From: Cryptomeria japonica
Lineage: Eukaryota > Streptophyta > Pinopsida > Cupressales > Cupressaceae
Direction of reading: 5' to 3'
Assembly (NCBI RefSeq): GCF_030272615.1
Contig: NC_081408.1
Span: forward strand, 199,873,341-199,937,340
Length of the DNA: 64,000 nt
The notes under the pieces: model-generated
The model's database searches: none
What the model saw: only the letters and a program-made list of their open reading frames with translations
Told to the model about the DNA's origin: nothing
Shown here: positions 11,391-22,781 of the stretch, in pieces
Layout of the letters: each line of letters opens with the position of its first letter
Position numbering within the stretch: the first letter of the stretch is position 1
Program-made: the position numbers and the translations under genes

Positions 11391-13000
11391 ATGCCCATTC
11401 TAACTAGAGCTCAGAGACGAAAGATCACAGAGATGGAAATAGAAACATTGGAAACAAACATAACCATGGAACATGAAAATGAAGTACAAGTCGAAGGAGA
11501 AATAACAGAACAAAACATCAGAGACATCAAGAAAGATCCCCAATTCGACAAATTTATGCAGAGATTATTGGAGGAAGAAAAAGAAAAATACTTTCTAATG
11601 CTAGCCAAATCTGGTGCTACACTTCCCCAAGATTTTGATGTGAATAAATTTACACAAAAGAAAAGTCACCCTCCTCATAATAACGAACAATATGAGGACA
11701 TATTTGGTCTCCACATGAATGAAACATCAATTCCCAATACCACCAAGACCAATGAAGAAACTGACATACCTAGAAGAGATGAAGTAGAAATCCTGAATAA
11801 TGTTCAATTCAATGAGGATACAAGAAGAGCTAGAGATGAAACAAGAAGAGATCTCAATCGTCCTAGAATGCAAAATCATGGTCATGTAAGAACAAATCAT
11901 GTTGATAATCCTATCATGACTCTTACACAACAACTACAAGCAATGCAAACACAAATCCAAGAGATGCAAAGAGGAAATGTTAGATGATATTCACTTCAAG
12001 AAATATGTCCTTATCCTTTTGACAGAATCTAAACATGATACCATTTCCAATAGGTTTTGAAACTCTGAGATATAAAAAATATGATGGAAGCTCTGATCCT
12101 CAAGATCATATAAGATAATTTTGTACCATGAGTATGGAGTTTGCACATGAAGATACCTACTTAATGAGACTATTTTTGAAAAGCTTAATGGGACTAGCTA
12201 TGGAGTGGTTTTCCAAACTTGCACCCGGAATAAGATCATTTTCAGAGTTGGCGGATAAGTTTGTTTTGCAATATTCCTACAATGTACAACATGAAGTGAC
12301 CATGCTAGACCTCTATAACACTAAAAAAAAAAGTGGAGAACCCTTCATGACATTCTTACAATGATGGAGATGCCTAGCATCATGGTATCCTCGCACATTG
12401 CTAGAGTATGAAAAAATGGATATATTCATTGACAACTTAAATGATCAAATGAGTTATTACTTAAAAATGCAAGGAAATCAAAGCTTTGGAAAAATGGTTG
12501 ATAATGGAATCAGAATGGAGGAAGGTATGATAAAGAAAGGCGAGTTGAAAATATACAAAGAAGGAGTCCATCCTCCTAACAACAACAATAACAATAATTA
12601 CAATGACAAGCCAAAGTTTTGGAACAGAAATCAAAATGTTGTTAATGATGGAATAGTAGATAACAACAATGTGAAACCAAAGCAACCAGTTTTCAATTTA
12701 TCTACTCACTCAGCATCAGCACAACAAAACAACAATCACCAAAGAGCAACTATCAAAACTTTCTTTCGAAGACAATTCACAAACATTGGTGAACCCTTGG
12801 GATCAGCACTAAAGACACTTCTCACAAACAAATTGATCACTTTACCAAAAGAAAAGAATTATGAACCTCAAATCAAACCACCATGGTCGAATGATAACCA
12901 GTATTGCAATTTCCATTGAAACAAAGGACATCTCATAGATAATTGTCAAAAGTTAAAATATGTCATACAAGACTTAATTGATAATGGTGTAATAACTGTG
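11391..13000 (+). pseudogene. gag: A gag (nucleocapsid/capsid), broken
   Basis: Gag builds the virus-like particle and binds genomic RNA. The start is taken at 11391 (MPILTRAQRR), because B's gag begins with the similar MPVQTRNSR; an earlier Met lies at 11385. The order is a charged helical N-terminus, the retrotransposon-gag capsid core (about 12030-12500; YDGSSDPQDH, then MEWFSKLAPGIRSF and QYSYNVQHEVTM), an Asn/Gln-rich linker, and a zinc knuckle near 12900-12950 (CNFH, NKGH, NC). Breaks are a frame change near 12000-12130, a TGA in FLQ-stop-WR (12362) that is also present in B, and a TAA inside the knuckle. Confidence 0.8.
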
Positions 13001-14275
13001 GATGGACATAAAATGAATAAATCTCATACCACCTTTAAAACTCCACTTCCAAACTATGAGAAAGGTGAGTCATCAACAACAAACAATGGTAAGGATAAAA
13101 CAAAGGTAAACTACGCGCATACATATGACAATGTGGTGAATGTGATTGTAGTTAAAGAAAAACAAAATAAAGAACATGCTCAGGCTATCACAAGAAGCAA
13201 AGCCAAAGTTGTTTTTCCAGGTCCTACAACAAACACATCATCCACTACAACAAAACAATACAATCTAGTGGAACAATTGCAGAAAACACCTGCCCAGATA
13301 TCAATTTTGGAACTTTTAAAACTTTCACCTACACACAAGGAGATTCTTGAATGAGCATTAGTAGATACAACCGTATCCAAAGATCTTGATATTGATCAAT
13401 TTCAAACCATGGTGGGACATGTCACAATCCCTCATTGCTTATCATTTATTGATGAAGATGACATGTCCTTACAACACCCTCACAATGCTCCCTTACATAT
13501 TGAAGTCCTTATTCACAAAACGTGAGTCAAGCATGTTCTAAAAGATGGTGGAGCTAGCCTAAATTTATGCTCATTGAGTCTTGTTTGTGCCTTGGGATAT
13601 TCAGAAGATGCAGTTGATATCTAGAAAAGGATCACTATAAAAGCCTATGATGAAGAAGAACGTTCCTCCAAGGGAATTGTGATACTACCAATAAGAGTGG
13701 GACCTCTACAAAAAGACACAGCATGCCAAGTTCTAGACTTGGACCTATCATATAATGTGCACCTAGGGAGACCATGGATACATGACCTGCAAGCTATCCC
13801 ATCAACCTATCATCAATGTGTAAAATTTCCCTACAAAGGACAAGAAATCATAATCTCTGCAGATGCAAATCCATTCCAATATTGTAGTAATCTAAAAATG
13901 GCTCAGGAAGTAATTGTTCCTCATAACAGGGAAGCAACATCTTCACACATACAATCCAAGGAAAAATCATTTGCCTCTATTCTGTCAAGTATGGAAAAAC
14001 AAATGCAGTTAAGAGATCGAGGCAATGGGGAATACTCAATAGCACAATTACCACTTTCTCCTAAATCCTTGGGAAAACCATCAAGCTCTAAACAACAATC
14101 AACTGTGAAACATCTTCCGATATTTGATGGAGCATTTATTAGTGCTAGAACCTTATTAGAGGAGATAGAAGACAAAGATGTACTACAATGGCTATACAAA
14201 GATGAAGAAGTTCAACAAAAGGTCAACAATGACAGAATTCTTATAGAAAAATATAAAGGATTCAACATTCTTTGA
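13001..14275 (+). pseudogene. pol: A aspartic protease region of pol, broken
   Basis: The retropepsin-like region carries KDGGASLN at about 13550 as the active-site loop (Asp-Gly-Gly instead of the usual Asp-Ser/Thr-Gly) and HLGRPWIH at about 13770 as the second conserved block (ILLGRPWIH in B). It would cut the Gag-Pol precursor. Stops are visible before the active site and at about 13622. A linker with no known motif follows. It stays in the same frame as the end of gag, so Gag and Pol may be one polyprotein in this family. Confidence 0.75.
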
Positions 14276-15857
14276 AAGATGGGATACACTGGAACAAGAC
14301 CTATAGGAAAAAGAAAAGAAGGTATCTCAGAACCTATTGAGCCTCATACTCAGCAGAAAACTGACAAAACAGGATTAGGGTATGGACAAGTCAATCTACT
14401 AGAAAACACATCTTTTAGTGCACAACAAGAGGAATATAAAAACAGACAAGAACAACTTAGAATTGAAAAGGAAGCAAAATCGGCTAAGCAGCGAGCACAA
14501 ACAAACCTGAAATGGCAAAAGAAGCAAGCTTCAAATTAGCAAGAGAAACAAACTAAAAACATCTCTCAAGAAGCCTTAAATCTCAATCAAAACAAACATC
14601 AAGCTAATATTACTTTAGGAGAGCTCATAGAAAATTTGAGAAAACTCAATCTCAGTCCTGAGGAGATTGAATATGAAAGAAGGAAAATCATAGCCAGAAA
14701 AGTGGAAGAAATGCTATATGAACAAATCTGTAGATTGCAAGCTACAAGTGATACAAACTCTAGTGAATGGGAATGGGATTCCTATCACTCTGAAGAATCA
14801 ACTGAAGAAAAATGCTTTGAAGGAGATATAGAAGTCGATATAGTTCACACGTATGGAGGACAAACATCAAGAAATAGTTCACTTGAATTAGAATCACATT
14901 TGGCTAACTTGGACTTAACCGAGGACAATCAGGAACTTCTTACACGAGAACATTCTAACAAGAGTACCATTCTAGACATCAACACACATATTGAAAACTT
15001 TGATACCTCCATCATGACCCTTGAAACCCTTGAAATATACCAACCTGAAGATCCCTTACCTCTAATCCACCTTGAGCTTATTGATTGGGAAAATGAAGGA
15101 CATACCGCCATTGATACCTTTCCAAATGATCATCCCATATCTGTATATCTTAATGCAATCGAACCCGTAACAACTCTCATCAAGAATTTCAGCAATGCAT
15201 CTTTTAGTCAAGTGGGTGCCAAATCTCCTAAAAATAAAGAAAATAACATCAGGTCTAATGCTGAAAACCATTTATTGGCAACATTAGATCGAGAAAAAGT
15301 AAAAATAAAGGACGCATCCAATGGTGAAAACCTCCTTGAGGCACCAGAAGATGGGAGATTTGACACTTTACCTAAACATTATCAAGAAAGGTCATCCATT
15401 CTGATTGAACCAACAAAGGCGGTTAACATTGGCACAACAGAGCAAACAAAGATTCTTCATCTAGCAACTTCTCTATCAGAAAAAAGAAATGCAACAGTAT
15501 ATAGAATTTTTCAAACGATGACAAATCAATTTTGCTTGGTCATATGCAGACATGCCAAGGTTAGATCCAGAACTTATTATGCATCACTTGAATGTTAATC
15601 CAAGAGATAAACCAGTCAAATAGAAGTTAAGGAAAATGCATCCGCATATCGCTCTTCTAGTCAAAGCAGAAATTAATGGATGTCGGATTCATCAGACCTA
15701 TAGCATATCCTCAATGGGTATCTAATATTGTTCCTATTTCAAAACCAGATAAAAGCATCAGAATATGCACAAACTTCAGAGATCTTAATAATGCATGTCC
15801 AAAGGATGACTTTCCTTTGCCTAACATTGACATCATTATGGATTTAACTGCTGGACA
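14276..15857 (+). pseudogene. pol: A G-patch, acidic linker and N-terminal half of RT
   Basis: A G-patch-like motif (KMGYTGTRPIGKRK, then GLGYG; about 14276-14385) is followed by a long charged linker. Pol-specific text follows (PKHYQERSSILIEPTKAVNIG). The RT N-terminal part after a frameshift near 15670 includes DVGFIRPI, WVSNIVPISKP, and FRDLNNACPKDDFPLPNID. The gene stops at Gly-His (15857), where element C is inserted. The remaining RT resumes at 36644. Confidence 0.8.
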
Positions 15858-16164
15858 TGTTATCACTATTTAAAATTGGGTTCTTCTTTTCCCATAATTT
15901 GCTATGGTTCATTAAAAAAAAATCGAATAGGGTGTAATCCCAAGTGCTTCAGCTTTGTTCTAAACCTTAGGGGTTTAAGGGTTTTTGATTTTTTATCCTT
16001 TTGTGTTAAACCCTCTGGTTTCTAATCTTCTATTACTTTATTCACTTAAGGTATGGGTCATGGGGTCATGGGAAGTGTCCCCTCTTATTATTTGCCTAGG
16101 TGGTTACGTTGATTATTTGAAAATTTTATGCCTTGCATGCTTTTCTTCTAAAGTTGTCGGGCCC

Positions 16165-17545
16165 AGTAATTAGTGATCAATTTGAGAGATGATCCAATGG
16201 CCCGCGCTATTTCGCAAGGGTAAAATGCTCACCCTTTAAGCCCGCAAAATAGCGAGAATCAACGAGGACCGTCCATGTGTCATGACGGAGGAAGTAAAGG
16301 GTGTAGTTGTCAAAGGTAGTTGGAGCCCCGTGGCTTTCTTCTGGCATATTAAAAGGTAGCACGTTGCACAAGTCACCACAGTCGGCGGGCTAGGATTAAA
16401 GGTTCGAAGTGGGCCCCAGAAATGACCCGACAGGTACAGCTGTTAACAATCTATTGAGACCTTGTGGCTTCCTTCTGGCAAATGACAGAGTGACAAGTCA
16501 GCTCCAAAAGTGACAAGGCACCAAGTATCCATGACGAGTCCGCGGGCCCACCTCTCCTGAAAGCATTCTCAAAGGATTAAATGTCGATTAATTTGAGAGA
16601 TGATCCAATGGCCCGCGCTATTTCGCAAGGGTAAAATGCTCACCCTTTAAGCCCATGAAATAGAAAGAATTAACGAGGATCGTCCACGTGTCATGATGCT
16701 ATGCGGTCTAAAAGGAAAGTGTGGGTCCTTATGGTTCCCTTCTGGCAAATGAGAAAATGACAAATCAGCTCCATAGGTGACTGGATGCCAGGTGTTCATG
16801 ACAAGTCAGCGGGCCCACCATTCCTGAAAGCCTTTTCAAAGGATTAAATGTTGATCAACTGCAGGGATGATCCGACAGTTGGTGCTATTTCGCAAGGGTT
16901 AAGTGCTCACTCTTTAAGCCCGTGAAATAGCAAGAATGAACAAGAACCGTTCACGTGTCATGATGATGACGTGAGAGATAGACCTGTTGAGATGAAAGTG
17001 GGGCCCCTTGTAGTTTCCTTTTGGCGAATGATAGAGTGACAAATCAGCGCCGCAGGTGACTGGATGCCAGGTGTTAGTGATGAGTCCGTGGGCCCACCAT
17101 TCTTGAGAACCTTTTCAAAAGATTAATTAGTGATCAACTTGAGGGATGATCCAACGGCTCACGCTATTTCGCAAGGGTAAAGTGCTCACCCTTTAAGCCC
17201 GCAAAATAGCGAGAATTAACAAGAACTATCCACGTGTCATGATGATGATGTGAGAGATAGACCTGTTGAGATGAAAGTGGGGCTGCTCGTAGTTTCCTTT
17301 TGGCGAATGATAGAGCGACAAATCAGCGCCGTAGGTGACTGGATGCCAGGTGTTAGTGACGAGTCCGCAAGCCCACCATTCCTGAGAACCTTTTCAAAAG
17401 ATTAATTAGTGATCAACTTGAGGGATGATCCAATGGCTCGCGCTATTTTGCAAGGGTAAAGTGCTCACCCTTTAAGCCCGTGAAATAGCGAGAATGAACA
17501 AGAACCATCCACGTGTCATGATGAAACGTGGTCAAAGAAGAAAGT
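16165..17545 (+). repeat. five tandem hairpin/CACGTG units in U3 of C 5' LTR
   Basis: Units begin near 16165, 16581, 16851, 17127 and 17407 (spacing 416, then 270-280 bp). Each has GATCAA...GATGATCC and then a hairpin with arms around CGCTATTTCGC and GCGAAATAGCG (for example 16205-16255, 17162-17212, 17440-17490). Each also has a CCACGTGTCATGA-type motif (G-box/ABRE-like; 16273 is a variant CATGTGTC, the others are near 16683, 16950, 17229 and 17509). Enhancer-like repeats of this kind often control LTR promoters. That role is inferred. Confidence 0.85.
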
Positions 17546-18075
17546 GTGGGCAGGCCAAGGTGGAAACGTCGTTGTAAAAAAGACACGCGGCCAGTATCAA
17601 ATAGAATGCAAAGGGAATTTTAAGGCCAATGATTCGATGCCATGTGGTATTATGTAGCCAATAGAAAAGTGGGACCCAGACTAAAGACAAAGCCGTCAAT
17701 AACGAAAAGGTAATAGTGAAACACTTGCAGGAATGTTATGACCCGTTGGAGCGAAAATACGAATTCTCGTATGAATTCGATTTTGAAGGGACGATCCAAG
17801 CATGCAGAATTAGTGTCATAGTTAAGGCCCTGAGTACAAGTATTTGATTTCCTAACAACCAAGTGAAGATATCTTTCAAAATATTTTGCAGAAGAGCCGA
17901 CGCAGAGTTATTTTTTTCAGATACAGAGCAGGCGGTTCAGTTGCAGAGCAAATTCCTTCAAGCAAGCATCAGGTTCTCTCATATTTTGTAGCAATTTTTG
18001 TGTGGTGTTTTAAGTAAAATCATTCTCGTGTTGTAGGATTGTTTAAGAGTGATATTCATTTTCTTGCGTTTTCAA

Positions 18076-21000
18076 ATGGCTCCTAAAAGGGAATTTTCTG
18101 GCAAGGTTAATTATTTAGAAAGAAGTGTATGTGATGATTTTTTAGAACAGTTGACATTGTCAACTAACCAGGCATCAAAGGCCAAAGAGTTAGTGCCTAG
18201 GGCTCCTCGTCTGAAGATAGGAGAAGGATTGTATGACAAGGGTAATTGGCTGAGATATCCACAGGTGGGACTGTCCGGGTTGGGGTTATTTAAAGTCGGA
18301 TTTGGAATGAGAAATTCTCCTGCCCCTCAAAACAGTATTTGGGAGCTAGATGTTGAGAAGTTGGTAGTCCTAGGGGTATTCATGGATACAGACTTGTTAA
18401 CCCAAATGGCATTAAATTATGATCCAGTAACAAGATTCATCCGGGATATAAATGGGAAAACCCTTGTGGAAATTAATGCTGAGCAATTTAGGACAGCATT
18501 CAGACTCAATGAGTTCACAAACTTCTTGGAACCCATAAATTTCACATCATTAGCCCAAGTATATAGTGCACAGAGGAGTCATCTCAGGAATGGGCCTCTT
18601 AAAGAACTTTTTCTAAAAATGGGAGGGTTAGTAGTTGTAGGACCTAATACGCAAGAGTCTTTCTCATTGAGTATGTTTACCTTGAGGGCTAAAGGAATGT
18701 ATTGGGCACTTTGCCAAGTTCTAGGAGAGGATGCTGAAGCAAATATGCCAAATCACTACTTGCTAATGATTGTTCAGATTTTGAATCCTTCTCTTGCTAT
18801 CACATTTGATTATGCTTCTTTCATTGCCGATGCTATCCATGGAGGGTTGATAGGAATAAAGAATGGAAAGGTGGATAGACCTTTTCGATGGTATTCGCTC
18901 TTAATGCACCTTTTTCTCTTCAAAGGTGGTGATTATTTTGCTAGTGGACTAGACCTAGTTAAAGAGAAGGAAGGAGAGAAAATGCCAGTACAATTATGGA
19001 GTACTGTGTTGTCATGGGACAGAGAGGATGCTAGTTTCCTAAAGTTTGATAAATATTTTGCATCTAAAATAAGGACTCTCCTTTTCTCTGATAACCCAAG
19101 AGTCCCCAAAGTTCTTCTGGAATTCATAAGGCCAAAAGAATTCGCAGAGAACATCAAAATTGTTCATAACTGGGGCGACATGTATTTATATCCAGTCTCC
19201 ACAGTTTTCAGAGTTTTTGGTTTTAGGGGTACTCCATTTTTGTTACCTTACCAGGTCCCTCTCAAAGTGGAAATAGCGGAGATCCTTAGGCAAATTGGTG
19301 GCCTACAAGAAGCAGAGTTAACAGGCAGAGGCAAAGGGACTATTTTCCCTGCAGCTACTATAGCCCACCAATTCGTAATTACAAAGGGAGGCTGGAATTG
19401 CTTTGAGGATTTCCTCAAACCTTACCATTTATCCACTGCAGTGTCCAGGTGTGCTAATCCAGAGGACTTCTTCAACGGTGTGTTGAAGAAGAAGGTAGCA
19501 TGCAGAGGTAGGCCTCATCAATTCCAATTTCCTGAAGACCTCATCAGAAATGAATTTGATTTGGATGAGCAAGAATTAAGGAAAGAAAAGTGGGTGGCTT
19601 ACAAGAAAGCCTTGGATTTTGTGCATCAATTTGATTCTAGCTATGACCCATTGTCTAGCTTCCTCCCATTGGAAGAAAAAATAAATTTTTTGATTATTTG
19701 TTTTGAAGATGTGATGCAAACACTGAAGGACAAGAGGGAAGCTATGATTAAGAGTAACCCTGATAAGGCTAAAATGATCCTGAGCAAATCAGGTTCCACC
19801 AAAGCAATTCCTCTTGGTGGTTACACACTGCACAAGAAATTAGGTTATAGTATGCTAGTGCCTACAACAGGGGAGCCCTCCACATCTAAAGGAAAAAGGA
19901 AGGTACAAGATGTCATTCACATCCAAGATAGCCCAAAGAAGCAAAGGGTGGGGAAGGAAGTGCAATCAGATACACCTTTGTATTCCCCATCCCTATCCCC
20001 TATCCATATAGGAGGTGAACAAGCAGCAGCCGAATACCTCTTGCAGTTGGGTAGCTTGGGTGAAATCGCATACACCTATGATGAAGTGGAGGAGGGAATG
20101 CCAGAAGAGCCCATTGATGCTGAAATGGATATCACTTCTACTAAACTTAAAGGCTAGGAGTGGGATCCTGAGATAAAAAAGGCAAGTAATGCCTTTTTAG
20201 CTGATGACAACTTTGTTACATCAGAAGCATTCATGCAGTTCATTTGGAAACAACATATAAATAGATATAATGCTAGATGTGAGACAAGGAAGGCTGAGTA
20301 GCCTGATAAAGACCCAGCCTCAGTGGAGGAAGAAATAAAACAGGAGATGATGGAAGAATTCAAAACCATCACTCCTGAACAGGGAAGAGATCTAGTAGCA
20401 CAAGCTGGAGTGCTCATCTTACCAGAGTGGGATATTGCTGATGCTCTGGTGCTAGATGCAGTAAGAAAAGAAACTAAACCCATGGAAGGGGTTACATTCA
20501 GTAAGGATAATGCTGCACTAGTTATGTGGTCCCTCAAGAGAAATGAGGACAAGAAAAGTAAAGACACCCCAGGGTCAAGTCACCTTGGTGGATTGATGTT
20601 AAAAAGAGTGCAGAGTACAGGGGTAGTAGAGGCTGCTAGCACTATGCTAGAAACTGCAAAATTTAGTGTTGCAGTGGCTGAAAAGGAAGCCAAAGAAAAG
20701 GAGGCCCTCCAAATTAAGTTGGAAACAGTTTTGAAGGCCTACAATAATGCCAAGGAGGAGGTGAGAGGTAAAGATAGCATCATTGCTAGATTACAAAGCC
20801 AGTTGATGGGACAACACCAACAAGGTGAGCCTTCAACATTAATGATTTCTTCCTCTCCTACAAGAGCTCCACCTACAAGCCCTATCATTGAATTTCCAAT
20901 ATCCCCAGCACCTTCCAGCTCCCAAATGATTGAGATTACTCCTCAAGAATTAGAAAACCTGAAACAAGCTCAGGCCTTGTATGCAAGGAAATATGAGGAT

Positions 21001-21678
21001 AAAGTAAGGGCCACAATCTCTAGTTTTGCAGAGACAATAAATGCCTCATTGCTCTACAACAACGTGGGAAAGATTATAGAGATATGGAATGAACTAAGAA
21101 GAGATAAGGCAATTTTGACACCCATTTTTGATAGATGGAGACCTAGGGAGCAAGATCTAGAGTTCATGTGTGTATCCTGTGATGAAGCAAGAGCTAATCC
21201 CATTATCAAATCCACTTCTGATGTCCCTAAGGTCTTATTGCAATTGGCAACAGAAGTGGATAATGTGGATAGAAGGGTTAAATTTCTTAAGAAAGAATAC
21301 ACTGATCAAGTTTGTGAGTTGCTCCCAGGAATTTTTGCCAATCTGGATCAGTTGAAAGATAAGCAAATATGGCTTAAAGAGATAGAAGTCAAATTGTCAG
21401 CAAGGGTTAAAGGAATCATTGATCTTGATGATACCTCTTTCTTTGTTATAACAATACAGGAAATAGAAAAAATTAAATCACATTATAGTTTTCTTAATTC
21501 AAAAGTCAACAAACTGAGAAATTCTTGGAAAAGGTTGACTAAAAATAAAGATGATGTGATTAATTTTTCATGGCTGACAAAAGAGACATATAATGAGTGG
21601 GAAGTTAAATATTCCACCCATGAGCCGGAGCAGTTGAAGAGCGCCCCTAAAAAGATAGAAGAGGTTGCAACTGAATAG
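18076..21678 (+). pseudogene. LTR-encoded ~1,200-residue protein of C, 5' copy (two stops)
   Basis: I do not recognise this protein. The start is chosen at 18076 (MAPKREFSG, context aaATGGC). One frame continues to 21678, interrupted only by TAG at 20155 and 20299, where the 3' copy has CAG. Seen in order: a large globular N-terminal region (about residues 1-590; RDINGKTLVEINAEQFRTAF, VHNWGDMYLYPVSTVFRVFG); a basic nuclear-signal-like stretch (KGKRK...KKQR, about 606-628); an acidic part; a predicted coiled coil (about 861-913; EKEAKEKEALQIKLE); a Ser/Pro linker; and a helical C-terminal region. There is no zinc knuckle or RT/integrase motif. Ogre elements carry an unknown ORF1 before gag, which might be related. 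Position inside the LTR is the unusual point. Confidence 0.8.
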
Positions 21679-22655
21679 CCCATTGAACAAACTGCGGAGG
21701 CTGAAAAGAGCGCATAACTGCTTTTACGCAAAAAATGTAATCTCTTCAATTTTTGAAATAATTGTAACAAACTCTCCTTGAGAAGTCCGAAGCTTTGTGC
21801 ATCCATGTTGTTATAAATGGATACTAGGACTAGAGGAAAAGATGATCACAAGTTTTTTGTAAGAAAACGCTGCAGAAATTTATCTGAGTTTTTTCAAAGT
21901 TTAATGGAGAATCAGAATTTCTTGTAATATTTCTTGAAATGAATATCAATATACAGGCCATCGGTTTTGAGTAAAGCTATGTGTTGTCTTCAAGTTTGTT
22001 CACAAATTTATTTATTGTCTTTATTCTGAATAATCCAGGGTTGTTTAGTTTAAATGGAATTGCAAAGCAATCTCAGTAAAAGTGTTTGTTAGCTTTTCTC
22101 TTTAGGAGGGAAATTAAATACGTGGGATCACTCATACCAGTAAATTCTTTGGAAGGAAATTTGAATTTTGAGGACCATAGCTTAGTCTAGAATGATTGAA
22201 TTCTTGTATGTGTCAGGCATATATCAGGATTAGTGGAAACCAAGCCGACGGGAAGCATAAAGATATATTGTTTCAGGAGTTTTATTTGAGTTTAGGTGAC
22301 TCTGTAATTTTGGATAAGGCACTGGTATTAATCGAGGTTGTTTATTGCATACTTTGTTGATAAAAAATGCTGAAGTTAAGTACAGTTTCTATTCTTTGTC
22401 TTTGATTGATTTCAAGGTGAATAAATCCACTGGTTTTCTAGACTAGTTTGTTGTGGGTTTATTGTTTAAAAGTGTGAAATTAATTCACAAAGGTATACCC
22501 ACCTGGGCTCTAAGGAAGCCCAAAGTGTAGAAGGTCTAATCAAACCTTGTCATATGTTGTCTCTGGAATTTCCTTATCTTTGATGTTTTCTCTACACCTA
22601 GTTTAGACCATATTATCCTAAGGACATTGAAGGGAATCAAATTTTGAGGACAACA
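21679..22655 (+). other. C LTR downstream part (TATA, R/U5), non-coding
   Basis: No coding region. It contains TATAAAT at 21812 and AT-rich sequence to the LTR end. Probably the end of U3 followed by R and U5 of the genomic RNA, an assignment based on the TATA position only. Confidence 0.5.
21812..21818 (+). promoter_or_regulatory. TATA box downstream of the LTR reading frame (C 5' LTR)
   Basis: TATAAAT, 134 bp after the end of the LTR reading frame and about 840 bp before the LTR end. It is conserved at 35800-35806 in the 3' LTR. If it drives the genomic RNA, the reading frame belongs to U3. Confidence 0.5.
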
Positions 22656-22659
22656 AAAG

Positions 22660-22677
22660 TGGCGACTCTGCTGGGGA
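22660..22677 (+). promoter_or_regulatory. primer-binding site of C (tRNA-Arg type)
   Basis: TGGCGACTCTGCTGGGGA lies four bases after the 5' LTR. It is complementary, with one mismatch, to the 3' end of plant tRNA-Arg as I recall it (ends GGAGTCGCCA). A tRNA-Arg primer is characteristic of Ogre-type elements. Confidence 0.8.
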
Positions 22678-22781
22678 GAGTTATAACAAAGATATAAACA
22701 CAGATCTATGCCGAGACTTGTGGAGAATATTGTTGTGTGTTTGTGGGTAAGATAGCTTGTTTTCATTTTTCCCATAGTTTT

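Larger units (their letters stand above)
15858..22655 (+). repeat. C 5' LTR, 6.8 kb
   Basis: It runs from TGTTATCAC to GAGGACAACA (TG...CA). It holds an upstream spacer, five tandem hairpin units (16165-17545), a 3,603-bp reading frame (18076-21678), a TATA box (21812) and about 840 bp to the end. It is collinear with the 3' LTR with no indel across the reading frame. LTRs of this size are at the upper extreme for plants. Confidence 0.9.

Noticed and set aside
20154-20567. Minus-strand opening opposite the LTR gene (and 34064-34555)
   Set aside because: Shadow of the sense frame; it changes length between the two LTRs, whereas the sense frame does not.
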